This document shows, one piece after another, positions 35,393 to 44,322 of a stretch of DNA of 53,462 nt. Where the stretch lies: NCBI RefSeq assembly GCF_013282575.1, contig NZ_JAAAYE010000042.1, positions 1 to 53,462 of the forward strand, read 5' to 3'. A program made the position numbers and the translations under genes. This DNA is from Paraburkholderia sp. NMBU_R16 (lineage in GTDB: Bacteria; Pseudomonadota; Gammaproteobacteria; Burkholderiales; Burkholderiaceae). Within the stretch, counting starts at the first letter, position 1. Each line of letters opens with the position of its first letter. The notes under the pieces were generated by a model that was given only the letters and a program-made list of their open reading frames with translations, searched no databases and was not told the origin of the DNA.

Positions 35393-36787
35393 TTAGAACG
35401 GCAGCTTCGCGTCAGGCTTGGCGGCCAGAATCACGCGCCGGAAATCGTCCTGAATCCGCGCGAGCGCCTCGGCACTGTCGGCCTCGAAGCGCAGCACCAC
35501 GACAGGCGTCGTATTCGACGAACGCGCCAACCCGAAACCATCGGGGTATTCGACGCGCAACCCATCGATCGTGATGACTTCGTCCGCTCCCTTAAAGCGC
35601 GCCTCTTTCTGCAAGCGCGCGATCAGCGTGAAGTTCTCGCCCTCTTCGAGCTTCAGTTGCAACTCTGGCGTCGATAGTGAATTCGGCAGATCGTTGAGCA
35701 TCTTGCTCGGATCGCTCGCGCGAGCAAGCAACTCGAGCAAGCGAGCGCCCGTGTACAGACCATCGTCGAAACCGTACCAGCGATCCTTGAAGAACACGTG
35801 TCCGCTCATTTCACCGGCGATCGGCGCGCCCGTCTCGCGCAGCTTCGCCTTCACGAGCGAATGGCCCGTCTTCCACATGACCGGCTCGCCCCCATGCTTG
35901 CGCACCCAGGTAGCCAGATTGCGCGTGCACTTGACGTCGTAAATGACCTGCGCACCGGGATTGCGCGACAAAATCTCCTGCGCGAAGAGCATCAGTTGGC
36001 GGTCCGGATAGATGATCTGGCCATCCTTCGTGACCACACCGAGACGGTCGCCGTCGCCATCGAATGCGAAGCCGATTTCAGCATCCGTTTCCTTCAGTGC
36101 ACGGATCACATCCTGCAAGTTCTCCGGATGCGCGGGATCGGGATGATGGTTGGGGAAGTTGCCGTCGATATCGGTGAACAGCTCGACGAGTTCGCAGCCA
36201 AGCGCCTTGAACAGACGCGGGGCAAGACCGCCCGCGACACCGTTGCCCGCATCCACGACGAGTTTCATCGGGCGCGCGAGCTTGATATCGCCGACGATCC
36301 GCTCGATGTATTTATCGCCGATGTCGTATTCGACATAGCCGCCGTCGCCGGCACTGAATTGACCGTCGACGATACGGCGATAAAGCGCCTGGATCTGCTC
36401 GCCGTAAATGGCCGCGCCGCGCAACACCATCTTGAAGCCGTTGTAGTCGGGCGGATTGTGGCTGCCGGTGACGACGATGCACGAATCGACCGATAGTTCG
36501 CCGCCCGGCAACGCGAGCGGCACGCTTGCCGCGAAGTAGCCGACCGGCGTCGGCACCATGCCGACATCGACGACGTCGACGCCCGCCGCGCGCAACCCGT
36601 CGGCCAGCGCCGCGACGAGCGACGGACCCGACAAGCGTCCATCGCGTCCGACGACGACGGCGTCGCCGCCCTGCGCGCGAATTTCGCTGCCGAATGCACG
36701 GCCGATCAAGCGCGCCACATCGGCATCGAGCGTCTTGCCCACGACGCCGCGGATGTCATACGCCTTGAAGATGGATTGTGAAATCAT
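35393..36787 (-). CDS. phosphomannomutase/phosphoglucomutase
   Basis: A 464-residue alpha-D-phosphohexomutase of the AlgC/ManB type, which converts Man-6-P to Man-1-P (or Glc-6-P to Glc-1-P) for nucleotide sugars. The phosphoserine is Ser109 in VVTGSHNPPDYNG; the metal loop is FDGDGDRLG; the sugar loop is GEMSGH. The ATG at 36787 starts MISQSIFKAYDIRG, the usual N-terminus. It supplies the substrate for the ManC-like enzyme at 49899 and is divergent from the flippase. Confidence 0.93.
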   Translation of the reverse strand: MISQSIFKAYDIRGVVGKTLDADVARLIGRAFGSEIRAQGGDAVVVGRDGRLSGPSLVAALADGLRAAGVDVVDVGMVPTPVGYFAASVPLALPGGELSVDSCIVVTGSHNPPDYNGFKMVLRGAAIYGEQIQALYRRIVDGQFSAGDGGYVEYDIGDKYIERIVGDIKLARPMKLVVDAGNGVAGGLAPRLFKALGCELVELFTDIDGNFPNHHPDPAHPENLQDVIRALKETDAEIGFAFDGDGDRLGVVTKDGQIIYPDRQLMLFAQEILSRNPGAQVIYDVKCTRNLATWVRKHGGEPVMWKTGHSLVKAKLRETGAPIAGEMSGHVFFKDRWYGFDDGLYTGARLLELLARASDPSKMLNDLPNSLSTPELQLKLEEGENFTLIARLQKEARFKGADEVITIDGLRVEYPDGFGLARSSNTTPVVVLRFEADSAEALARIQDDFRRVILAAKPDAKLPF

Positions 36788-37059
36788 GGATAGGCTCTCA
36801 GTCTGCAAAAAAGGACGCAAAACGGCGTTGCGGCGCCAAACGCAGCGCGCCGCACGCGGTGTCGCCGATTCCCCTTACACCGCCGCCGCACGAGGGGTGC
36901 GCGATCGTTCCCACTTATAATTGCCGTTTCTCAACGGACGCACGACGCGCTCATTTTAATGCCAAGACGTTTCATTGCCGGACATTCGTCAGCCGAAGCT
37001 TGTATCAAGGCGTTAGCGAAGCGCGTCCCACGACGAGCAAATTCCCTGCCGCCCGCCGT

Positions 37060-38313
37060 ATGCTGAAGCGTCTTGCCAATCAGGACGTCGCGAAAGCCGT
37101 CGCGAACATTATCTGGCTCGGGCTCGAAAGACTGACGCAGATCGTCGTCGCCATCGCCATCGCGGGCCTGCTTGCGCGCTATCTGGGCCCCGACGCATTC
37201 GGCAAATGGCAATACGCGAACACGCTGCTGCTCGTGCTCGCGCCCATCACATGGGTGTGCGGCGCCGAAATCCTCGTCCCGACGATCGTGCATCGCCCTG
37301 CCTCCGAGCTGGGCACGGTGCTCGGCAGCGCATTCGCGCTGCGCATGAGCGTCTCGGTGCTCGCACTCGCCGCGACCTGGACAGCCATCGCACTCGGCGT
37401 AACCGACCCACTCGTCGGCGCCATGCTCGCCGGCCTGGCCGTGACCATGCTCTTTCGCGAGCCGTTCATCGGAGTCATCAACTCGTGGCTGCAAAGCTTG
37501 ACCTACAGCAAGCCGCAGTTGTTGACCAGCATCGTCACCGCGCTCGCGAAAGCCGCCCTCGTCTATCTGTTCGTGCGCGTTGCCATGGCGCCCGCCGCGT
37601 TCGGCTGGCTCTGGGCAGCGGAATCGGCCGTCATCGGCGGTGCGCTCGTCGTCTACTACATGCGCCGCCATGGCGGTAAGCTCGGCTGGCGCGTCGACGG
37701 GCCGCTGTTGCGTCACTTCGCAAGCGCGGGCACCGTGTTCTGGATCGGCCTCGTCTGCATGTATCTGTTCCTGAAGCTTGACCGGCTCATGCTGGAGCGC
37801 GCCATCTCGTTCGCCGATCTCGGCCGGTACTCGGCCGCACAGCAGATCAACGAAAACTGGATCGCGCTCGGGCTCATGCTCGCGCAGACCATCGCGCCGG
37901 CCTTCATCTACCGCGTGCAGGACACCGCCAAACTGCTCGCCAACGTACGGCGTCTGATGCTATTCGCCGCCGCGCTGATGGCGGCTGGCGCACTCGTGCT
38001 CGGTTTGTTCGGACACCTGATCATCACACGCGTCTTCGGCCCCGGCTATGAGGGCGCCGTCGCGATTTTCCGCTGGTGTGTCTGGCTTTCGGTGCCGGCC
38101 GGCGTCGAGGCCATCGGCAATCTGGTCGTGCTCAAATATCAGGCGAAGTTCGTTTTGCTCGCGAAGTGGGTGCTTGCGCTCGCCGTCGCGTTCGTCGTCA
38201 ACCTCGTCGCCATCGCGCGGATCGGCGCATACGGCGCGCTCGTTGGGCTGGCCGCCGGCTATGCCGCCGCCGCCGCGGTGAACCTCTATTACATTCGCTA
38301 CAAGCTGTCATGA
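37060..38313 (+). CDS. Wzx-like oligosaccharide flippase
   Basis: A 417-residue inner-membrane protein with about 12-14 hydrophobic segments, of the polysaccharide transporter (MOP) superfamily. LLARYLGPDAFGKWQYANTL near residue 40 is the typical start of such flippases. It would move lipid-linked repeat units across the inner membrane. The ATG at 37060 is chosen because the longer frame from 36778 lacks protein character. TATAAT at 36916-36921 is a perfect -10 box but with no good -35 box. The stop overlaps the next glycosyltransferase (ATGA). Confidence 0.85.
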   Translation: MLKRLANQDVAKAVANIIWLGLERLTQIVVAIAIAGLLARYLGPDAFGKWQYANTLLLVLAPITWVCGAEILVPTIVHRPASELGTVLGSAFALRMSVSVLALAATWTAIALGVTDPLVGAMLAGLAVTMLFREPFIGVINSWLQSLTYSKPQLLTSIVTALAKAALVYLFVRVAMAPAAFGWLWAAESAVIGGALVVYYMRRHGGKLGWRVDGPLLRHFASAGTVFWIGLVCMYLFLKLDRLMLERAISFADLGRYSAAQQINENWIALGLMLAQTIAPAFIYRVQDTAKLLANVRRLMLFAAALMAAGALVLGLFGHLIITRVFGPGYEGAVAIFRWCVWLSVPAGVEAIGNLVVLKYQAKFVLLAKWVLALAVAFVVNLVAIARIGAYGALVGLAAGYAAAAAVNLYYIRYKLS

Positions 38314-39149
38314 CGACGCCCACTACTTCGCTGCCGTCCGCGCCGAGCGACGCGCTTGCCGATGTCGCGGTACTGATGCCCGCCTATAACGGGCAAGCGG
38401 ATGTCGAGCGCACGTTGGCGTCGTTTCGCGAACGCGCCGCTGTGCACGTCTTGCTCGTCGACGACGGCAGCGATCCGCCGATCGTCGCACCGGCTCTGCC
38501 GAACGTGAGCGTCGAAATTTTGCGGATGCCGCGAAACGGCGGTATCGAACGGGCGTTACAGGCGGGCATCGAAGCACTCGCCTCACGCGGCTGCAAGTAC
38601 GCGGCGCGCATCGATGCCGGCGATCTTGCCGCGCCCGAGCGGCTCGCCAAGCAACGCGCCTACCTCGAAGCGAATCCGAATGTTGCCGGTGTCGGCATGT
38701 GGACGCAGGTGGTCACACGCGAAGGCGAACCGCTCTTCACGTTGCGCCCCGCCACCGAGCCGGCTGAAATTCGCCGCTTGCGTTTTTTCCGCTCGCAGTT
38801 GGTGCATCCGGCGATGATGCTGCGCGTCGATGCGGTGCGTGCGGTCGGCAATTACCGCGTTGCGTATCCGGCGGCCGAAGACCTCGACCTCTTCCTGCGT
38901 CTCATGGAACGCTATGACTGTGCGAACCTGCCCGAGCTAGGGCTTTATTACGAAGCCAATCCGGACGGCATCAGCGCTACGAAGCGTCGCAGGCAGATCG
39001 TCTCCACGATCCGGCTCGGCATGCGCTATTTCAACGCGCGCAACGTCTACGATTGGTTAGGACTCGCGAAGAATCTGCTGCATCTCGTCACACCCTACGG
39101 ATGGCTTCACCGCATGAAGCGTGTCCTCTTTGCCGCCCGTACCGCATGA
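38310..39149 (+). CDS. glycosyltransferase family 2
   Basis: A 279-residue GT-A fold transferase. VAVLMPAYNGQADVERTLAS and LLVDDGSDPP form the nucleotide-sugar site. The metal motif reads RIDAGD where DADD is usual. AEDLDLFLRL contains the ED pair expected in the acceptor region. It overlaps the flippase and the next glycosyltransferase at ATGA junctions, so the three are one operon. Donor sugar unknown. Confidence 0.88.
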   Translation: MTTPTTSLPSAPSDALADVAVLMPAYNGQADVERTLASFRERAAVHVLLVDDGSDPPIVAPALPNVSVEILRMPRNGGIERALQAGIEALASRGCKYAARIDAGDLAAPERLAKQRAYLEANPNVAGVGMWTQVVTREGEPLFTLRPATEPAEIRRLRFFRSQLVHPAMMLRVDAVRAVGNYRVAYPAAEDLDLFLRLMERYDCANLPELGLYYEANPDGISATKRRRQIVSTIRLGMRYFNARNVYDWLGLAKNLLHLVTPYGWLHRMKRVLFAARTA

Positions 39150-40333
39150 ATTCGCCCGCTCGATCCGCTGCCGTTGCCACTCGCGCTACCGCTACCGCTG
39201 CGCGAACGCTTTCCATTTGCCTCGTCTGCAATACGTCGTTTGCGATCCACACGTATCGCCAAGGACTGATTCGCACGCTGATCGCCAATGGCGCGACGGT
39301 GACGGTCATCGCGCCGCGCGATCGCACGACCGCCCTGCTCGAGCAAATGGGCTGCCGGTTCGTGGAGTTGCACGTGGCGTCGAAAGGGACCAACCCGCGC
39401 GACGACCTGCGTACATTCGCCGCGCTGTATCGCCATTACCGCGCGATCAAACCCGACATCGTGTTTCACTACACGATCAAACCGAACATCTACGGCACCG
39501 TTGCCGCATGGATTGCGCGTGTTCCGTCGATTGCGGTCACGACGGGCCTCGGCTACGTCTTCATCCAAAAGAGCCGTGCGGCGATCGTAGCGAAGGCGCT
39601 CTATCGGTTCGCGTTCCGGTTTCCGCGCCAGGTATGGTTCCTCAACCGTGACGATCAAACCGCATTCGTCGAATCGCGGCTGCTCGCGCACCCGGAGCGG
39701 GCACGCCTGCTCCATGGCGAAGGGGTCGACCTGAACCATTTCGCTTATACCCCGCCGCGACAGAAACAGAACTTTACATTTGTCTTGATCGGGCGCTTGC
39801 TTTGGGACAAGGGCGTCGGCGAATATGTCGAGGCGGCACGTATCTTGCGCGAGCGGCATCCCACGGCGCGGTTCCAGCTACTCGGGCCGGCCGGCGTCGA
39901 CAACCCGAGCGCGGTGACGCTCGACACGCTGCAAGCATGGCAACGCGAAGGCATCGTCGAATATCTCGGTGAGGCGCATGACGTGCGCGAGCACATTGCG
40001 AACGCGGACTGTGTCGTACTGCCTTCGTACCGGGAAGGCGTGCCACGCACGCTGATGGAAGCGTCGGCGATGGGCCGACCGATCGTGGCGACCGATGTTC
40101 CGGGCTGCCGCGAGGTGGTGGCCAACGGCATCACGGGATTTCTCTGCGAGGCGAAAAGCGCAGCAAGCCTCGCAGACAAGCTGGAAGCGATGATGGCACT
40201 GACGCCCGACGAACGGCGTGCAATGGGCGAGCGCGGTCGCGCGAAGGTCGCGGCGGAATTCGACGAAACGACTGTCATCGCGCGCTACCTCGAAACGCTG
40301 CGCGAACTCACAGGCGTTTCTCTTTATCTTTGA
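39146..40333 (+). CDS. glycosyltransferase family 4
   Basis: A 395-residue GT-B transferase. The N-terminal domain has FVELHVASKGTNPRDDL and FHYTIKPNIYGTVAA, as in the branch that transfers N-acetylhexosamines. The C-terminal donor domain has VLIGRLLWDKGVGEYVEAAR and YREGVPRTLMEASAMGRPIV, with the E-x7-E type nucleotide-sugar motif. Residues 4-20 are an Ala/Thr-rich lead. It overlaps the GT2 gene at its start and is followed 13 bp later by galE. Confidence 0.88.
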   Translation: MNSPARSAAVATRATATAARTLSICLVCNTSFAIHTYRQGLIRTLIANGATVTVIAPRDRTTALLEQMGCRFVELHVASKGTNPRDDLRTFAALYRHYRAIKPDIVFHYTIKPNIYGTVAAWIARVPSIAVTTGLGYVFIQKSRAAIVAKALYRFAFRFPRQVWFLNRDDQTAFVESRLLAHPERARLLHGEGVDLNHFAYTPPRQKQNFTFVLIGRLLWDKGVGEYVEAARILRERHPTARFQLLGPAGVDNPSAVTLDTLQAWQREGIVEYLGEAHDVREHIANADCVVLPSYREGVPRTLMEASAMGRPIVATDVPGCREVVANGITGFLCEAKSAASLADKLEAMMALTPDERRAMGERGRAKVAAEFDETTVIARYLETLRELTGVSLYL

Positions 40334-40345
40334 CGGAGCACGACG

Positions 40346-41368
40346 ATGGCGATGAAAGGCACGATTCTGGTGACGGGCGGGGCGGGGTTCATTGGCTCGC
40401 ATACCGCGGTCGAACTGCTCGGAAGCGGTTATGACGTGGTCATCGTCGACAACCTCGTCAACAGCAAGCGCGAGGCCGTGCGACGCATCGAGGAGATTGC
40501 GGGCCGTGAAGTCGCTTTTTACGAAGCCGACGCATGCGATGCCGCAGCGCTGAGCGCGATTTTCGATAAACACCCGATCGATGCCGCGATTCATTTCGCC
40601 GCGTTGAAGGCGGTCGGCGAATCGGTGGCGAAGCCGATCGACTATTACCGCAACAACATCGACAGTTTGCTCACCGTGCTCGATACGATGCGTGCGCGGA
40701 ATGTGAAGCGGTTCGTTTTCAGTTCGTCGGCGACGGTTTACGGTGTGCCCGAGCGCTCGCCGATCGACGAATCGTTCCCGCTTTCGGCGACGAACCCCTA
40801 CGGGCAATCGAAGCTGATCGCGGAGCAGATTCTGCGCGATGTTGAACGCGCCGATCCCGCTTGGCGCATTGCCACGCTGCGGTATTTCAATCCGGTTGGG
40901 GCGCACGAGAGCGGACGTATCGGCGAGGACCCTGCGGGCATTCCGAACAACCTGATGCCTTATGTGGCGCAGGTCGCGGTAGGCAAGCTCGACAAACTGC
41001 GTGTGTTCGGTAGCGACTATGACACGCCTGACGGCACGGGCGTACGCGACTATATCCATGTCGTGGATCTGGCGCGCGGGCATATCGCGGCACTCGATGC
41101 GTTGAAGGTGCGCGATGCCAGCTTGACCGTCAATCTTGGTACGGGGCGCGGGTACTCGGTGTTGGAGGTGGTGAAAGCGTTCGAGGCCGCTTCGGGGCGG
41201 AAGGTGCCTTATGAGCTCGTGGATCGGCGGCCTGGGGATGTGGCTTCATGCTTTGCGAGTACGAGCGCGGCCGAGCAGATACTTGGCTGGCGCGCCGAGC
41301 ATGGCATCGAGCGCATGTGCGTCGATCATTGGCGGTGGCAGTCGATGAATCCGAATGGGTTTGCTTGA
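40346..41368 (+). CDS. galE: UDP-glucose 4-epimerase
   Basis: A 340-residue extended short-chain dehydrogenase that interconverts UDP-Glc and UDP-Gal (and may act on the N-acetyl sugars). NAD binds at VTGGAGFIGSHTAVELL. The active site shows SSSATVYG and the YGQSK pair of tyrosine and lysine. Length and C-terminus are normal. Its 3' end has a partial second copy at 41669-41780. Confidence 0.94.
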   Translation: MAMKGTILVTGGAGFIGSHTAVELLGSGYDVVIVDNLVNSKREAVRRIEEIAGREVAFYEADACDAAALSAIFDKHPIDAAIHFAALKAVGESVAKPIDYYRNNIDSLLTVLDTMRARNVKRFVFSSSATVYGVPERSPIDESFPLSATNPYGQSKLIAEQILRDVERADPAWRIATLRYFNPVGAHESGRIGEDPAGIPNNLMPYVAQVAVGKLDKLRVFGSDYDTPDGTGVRDYIHVVDLARGHIAALDALKVRDASLTVNLGTGRGYSVLEVVKAFEAASGRKVPYELVDRRPGDVASCFASTSAAEQILGWRAEHGIERMCVDHWRWQSMNPNGFA

Positions 41369-41889
41369 TCGAGACGGGACGGTACCTGCGACTGCTCCCG
41401 TTCGGCTTCTTCGAGGGCCGTAAGCGCGGACGAGGCGTCGAGGTACTGCCTCATAACATCATCCGCGAGCTCGAGCATGTCGATGTTCGGTATAAAGGTC
41501 TATTTCAATAAAACGTACCGAAACCACATACATTTCAACGGGTTACGGCGACAGATTGTTCGCTTTCCCTGGCGCCCCCCCAAACACCGCGTCTTGAAGC
41601 GGGCGCGACGCGCTCCGCTGATTTCGCCGGCTCCCAGCATCGCGCGTCGGGTTTCTGCGTTCGGCAGTTGAGCTCGGGGATCGGCGGCCCGGCGATGTGG
41701 CTTCATGCTTTGCGAGCACGAGTGCGGCCGGGCAGACACTTGGCTGGCGAGCCGAGCACGGCATCGAGCGCATGTGCGCCAACCAGACGGAACCGCTGCT
41801 TCCACCTTGTAAGCCAACGTAACAAGTTCGTTATTTATAAGGATCACAAAACGATATAAAATTAGCAAAAATCAGATCAATAAATAGAA
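41369..41889. other. 521-bp intergenic region after galE
   Basis: It begins with high-GC sequence that encodes nothing recognisable, includes the galE 3' remnant at 41669-41780, and ends in about 70 bp of very AT-rich DNA (41820-41889). That part has TTGTAA at 41807-41812 and several TA-rich hexamers, so a promoter for the sulfotransferase gene is likely, though none stands out. The change in base composition suggests an insertion boundary. Confidence 0.6.
41669..41780 (+). pseudogene. partial duplicate of the galE 3' end
   Basis: About 112 bp align with galE 41212-41323 (offset 457) with a few scattered substitutions, for example GGATCGGCGGCC followed by GATGTGGCTTCATGCTTTGC in both. The copy starts in the middle of a codon run and stops before the galE stop. 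It is a remnant of recombination or of a second galE that was lost. Confidence 0.75.
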
Positions 41890-43095
41890 ATGTCCGATTT
41901 ACCTCTCTATTACCTCCACATACCCAAAACAGCTGGAACTTCTCTGGTAAGTTTCCTGGATAGCCAATTCGATTCCAGCGAAATCTGCCCTGCGCAGCTG
42001 CTGCCGAGCCTCTTCGCGCTTCCGAGGCAGGATCTTTCCAAGTACGCCTTCTTCCGGGGCCATTTATGGCACGGCTTGAATACCTATTTGAAAAGAGACC
42101 TCGCTTACATAACGATGCTGCGCGACCCCGTTCAACGCACCATTTCATGGTATTCCCATGTGCGCCGCGAGCCCGACGCATATCGGCACCATCAGGTCGT
42201 GAACGAGAATTGGTCGCTCCTGGATTTCGTCTCCGACGAAGTAACGAACTGGGATTTGATCAATGCTCAGACGTTATTCCTCGCGGTCGACCTCGATTAC
42301 GAGAAACTCGCGAAAGATCCCGTCGGTTACGGGCAGGCAGTCGTGCGCGAATATGCGAGCCGCAAGTACGATCGCGAACTGCTGACCCTCGCCAAGGCCC
42401 GCCTCGAACAGTGCCTCTTCGTCGGTTTGGCCGAGCGAATGAGCGAGTCGCTGCAGCTTCTGAGTCACACGCTCGGCTTCTACCCTGTCATCGAGGAACG
42501 AAAGCTCAACGTTTCGCCCAATCGGGTCCCGGCCGAGGCCCTGTCCGTCGAAGCGCTCGAAGCCATCCATCGCGTCACCGAACTCGATCGCGAGCTGTAC
42601 GACTGGGCCGCGAAGGTATTCGAGCAACGGTACGCCACAATGGTCGACTCGCTGCTCATGAGCCAATGGAAGGCAAATCCTCGCCATACTCCGGCCGCCT
42701 GGAAGGTTCCGTTGCGCACCGAAGAACGAGGCCAAATCGCCATGACGGTCGTCAGCGCGCCGCGCCTCGCGCAACCTCGCTCGGTAGTCCGCGCAAACGT
42801 TGTCGTGGCAAACCGCTCACACTTCCGTCTGGCCAGCCAGACACCCTATCCGCTCAATCTTTCGTACCATTGGCTCGACGCCCAAACCGGCGGCATCGTC
42901 GTCTTCGACGGCGAACGTACCGCCCTCACCGAAACGCTTAGCGCCGGCGAATGCAAGCATTACCCGGTTCGGGTCCTCACCCCGGACAGCGCAGGCAAGT
43001 ACATATTGCGGATAACGATGGTGCAAGAAGGCGTCGCGTGGTTCGATCACGAGCCGTCTCGCGTCTGCACCGATTACCCTATCGAAATCGCATAA
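41890..43095 (+). CDS. sulfotransferase with a C-terminal beta domain
   Basis: A 401-residue protein. The PAPS 5'-phosphosulfate loop is HIPKTAGTSL (residues 10-19) and the 3'-phosphate motif is LRDPVQRTISWYSH (77-90), so the first ~270 residues form a family 2-type sulfotransferase. From about 277 a second domain (VVRANVVVANRS, then LSYHWLDAQTGGIVVFDGER, then MVQEGVAWFDHEP) resembles the Wzt-C-like beta-sandwich attached to several polysaccharide enzymes in Burkholderia. It probably sulfates the surface glycan, with the extra domain binding it. It follows AT-rich DNA, a hint of transfer. Confidence 0.8.
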   Translation: MSDLPLYYLHIPKTAGTSLVSFLDSQFDSSEICPAQLLPSLFALPRQDLSKYAFFRGHLWHGLNTYLKRDLAYITMLRDPVQRTISWYSHVRREPDAYRHHQVVNENWSLLDFVSDEVTNWDLINAQTLFLAVDLDYEKLAKDPVGYGQAVVREYASRKYDRELLTLAKARLEQCLFVGLAERMSESLQLLSHTLGFYPVIEERKLNVSPNRVPAEALSVEALEAIHRVTELDRELYDWAAKVFEQRYATMVDSLLMSQWKANPRHTPAAWKVPLRTEERGQIAMTVVSAPRLAQPRSVVRANVVVANRSHFRLASQTPYPLNLSYHWLDAQTGGIVVFDGERTALTETLSAGECKHYPVRVLTPDSAGKYILRITMVQEGVAWFDHEPSRVCTDYPIEIA

Positions 43096-43145
43096 GGCAG
43101 TTCACGCCTCATCCCCTACGCGGCAGGCATGCGGACGGCTCTCGG

Positions 43146-43151
43146 TATAAT
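43146..43151 (+). promoter_or_regulatory. -10 box upstream of the glycosyl-1-phosphate transferase
   Basis: TATAAT is a perfect -10 hexamer 28 bp before the ATG at 43179. No convincing -35 hexamer is found 16-18 bp further upstream. Confidence 0.4.
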
Positions 43152-43178
43152 TCGCCGTCCGCCACCCGGCTACCGCTC

Positions 43179-44282
43179 ATGCTCAGTTTCGCACTCGCCT
43201 TTCTCGTCTCGCTACTCGTCACGTTGCTGATCGTGCGCTATGCGCATCTGCACGAAAGGTTCTCGATCGATGCCGATCTGGCTGGCGTACAGAAGTTTCA
43301 TGCCCGGCCCGTTCCGCGCGTCGGCGGCCTCGGGATTCTTGTCGGGCTCGTGGCGTCGACGCTTGAGCTCTACGGCCCCTATCCGGCTGTCTCGCTGGGC
43401 ATCCTCGCATTGATCGCATGCGGCATTCCGGCATTCGCCTCGGGCTTGATCGAAGACGTCACGAAGCGCGTTTCGCCCACCGCCCGCCTGGTCGCCACCA
43501 TGGGCTCCGCCGCCCTCGCCTATTTCGCGCTGCATATCGCGGTCGTGCGCATCAGCGTGCCACCGTTGGATTTTCTGCTTTCCTATGCGGTCATTTCGGC
43601 CGCGGTGACCGTGCTGGCGGTCGCGGCCTTGGCGAATGCGGTCAACATCATCGACGGCTTCAACGGTCTTGCCTCGATGGTCGCGATGATGATGTTTGCA
43701 TCGCTTGCCTATGTGGCGTTCCGCCTCTCCGATCCGATCGTGCTGTCGGCATCGCTGATCATGATGGGCGCGGTGCTCGGCTTCTTCATCTGGAATTTCC
43801 CGGCCGGTCTGATTTTTCTGGGCGACGGCGGGGCCTATTTCATCGGCTTCATGCTTGCCGAGCTCGCGATCATGCTCGTCATGCGACACCGCGAGGTCTC
43901 GGCCTGGTATCCCGTGCTGCTCTTCGTTTATCCGATCTTCGAGACGTGCTTTTCGATCTACCGGAAGAAATTCGTGCGCGGCATGTCGCCCGGCATTCCC
44001 GATGGGGTGCATTTGCACATGCTCGTCTATAAGCGCCTCATGCGTTGGGCCGTCGGCGCTAAAACCGCACACGAGCTGACGCGGCGCAATTCGTTCACAT
44101 CGCCCTATCTGTGGCTGCTGTGCCTCATTGGGGTCATTCCCGCGACGCTCTTCTGGCAGCACACGGTGCACCTGTTCGCATTCGTCGTGCTGTTCGCACT
44201 GACGTATGTCTGGCTCTATGTGAGCATCGTCCGTTTCAGATCGCCGAAGTGGCTCGTCGTGCGGCGCAGCGGGCGGCGCTAA
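43179..44282 (+). CDS. WecA/MraY-family polyprenyl-phosphate sugar-1-phosphate transferase
   Basis: A 367-residue inner-membrane protein with about ten membrane segments. HARPVPRVGGLGIL, NAVNIIDGFNGLAS (with the aspartates that bind magnesium) and FPAGLIFLGDGGAYFIGF are the family motifs. Such enzymes put the first sugar phosphate (often GlcNAc-1-P) onto undecaprenyl phosphate. The ATG at 43179 starts MLSFALAFLVSLL; a longer frame overlaps the sulfotransferase. It converges on a second enzyme of the same family, 40 bp away. Confidence 0.88.
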   Translation: MLSFALAFLVSLLVTLLIVRYAHLHERFSIDADLAGVQKFHARPVPRVGGLGILVGLVASTLELYGPYPAVSLGILALIACGIPAFASGLIEDVTKRVSPTARLVATMGSAALAYFALHIAVVRISVPPLDFLLSYAVISAAVTVLAVAALANAVNIIDGFNGLASMVAMMMFASLAYVAFRLSDPIVLSASLIMMGAVLGFFIWNFPAGLIFLGDGGAYFIGFMLAELAIMLVMRHREVSAWYPVLLFVYPIFETCFSIYRKKFVRGMSPGIPDGVHLHMLVYKRLMRWAVGAKTAHELTRRNSFTSPYLWLLCLIGVIPATLFWQHTVHLFAFVVLFALTYVWLYVSIVRFRSPKWLVVRRSGRR

Positions 44283-44322
44283 GCATCCGCGCTGCGCCAC
44301 CACGCCCGCGCTACCGCAGTAT

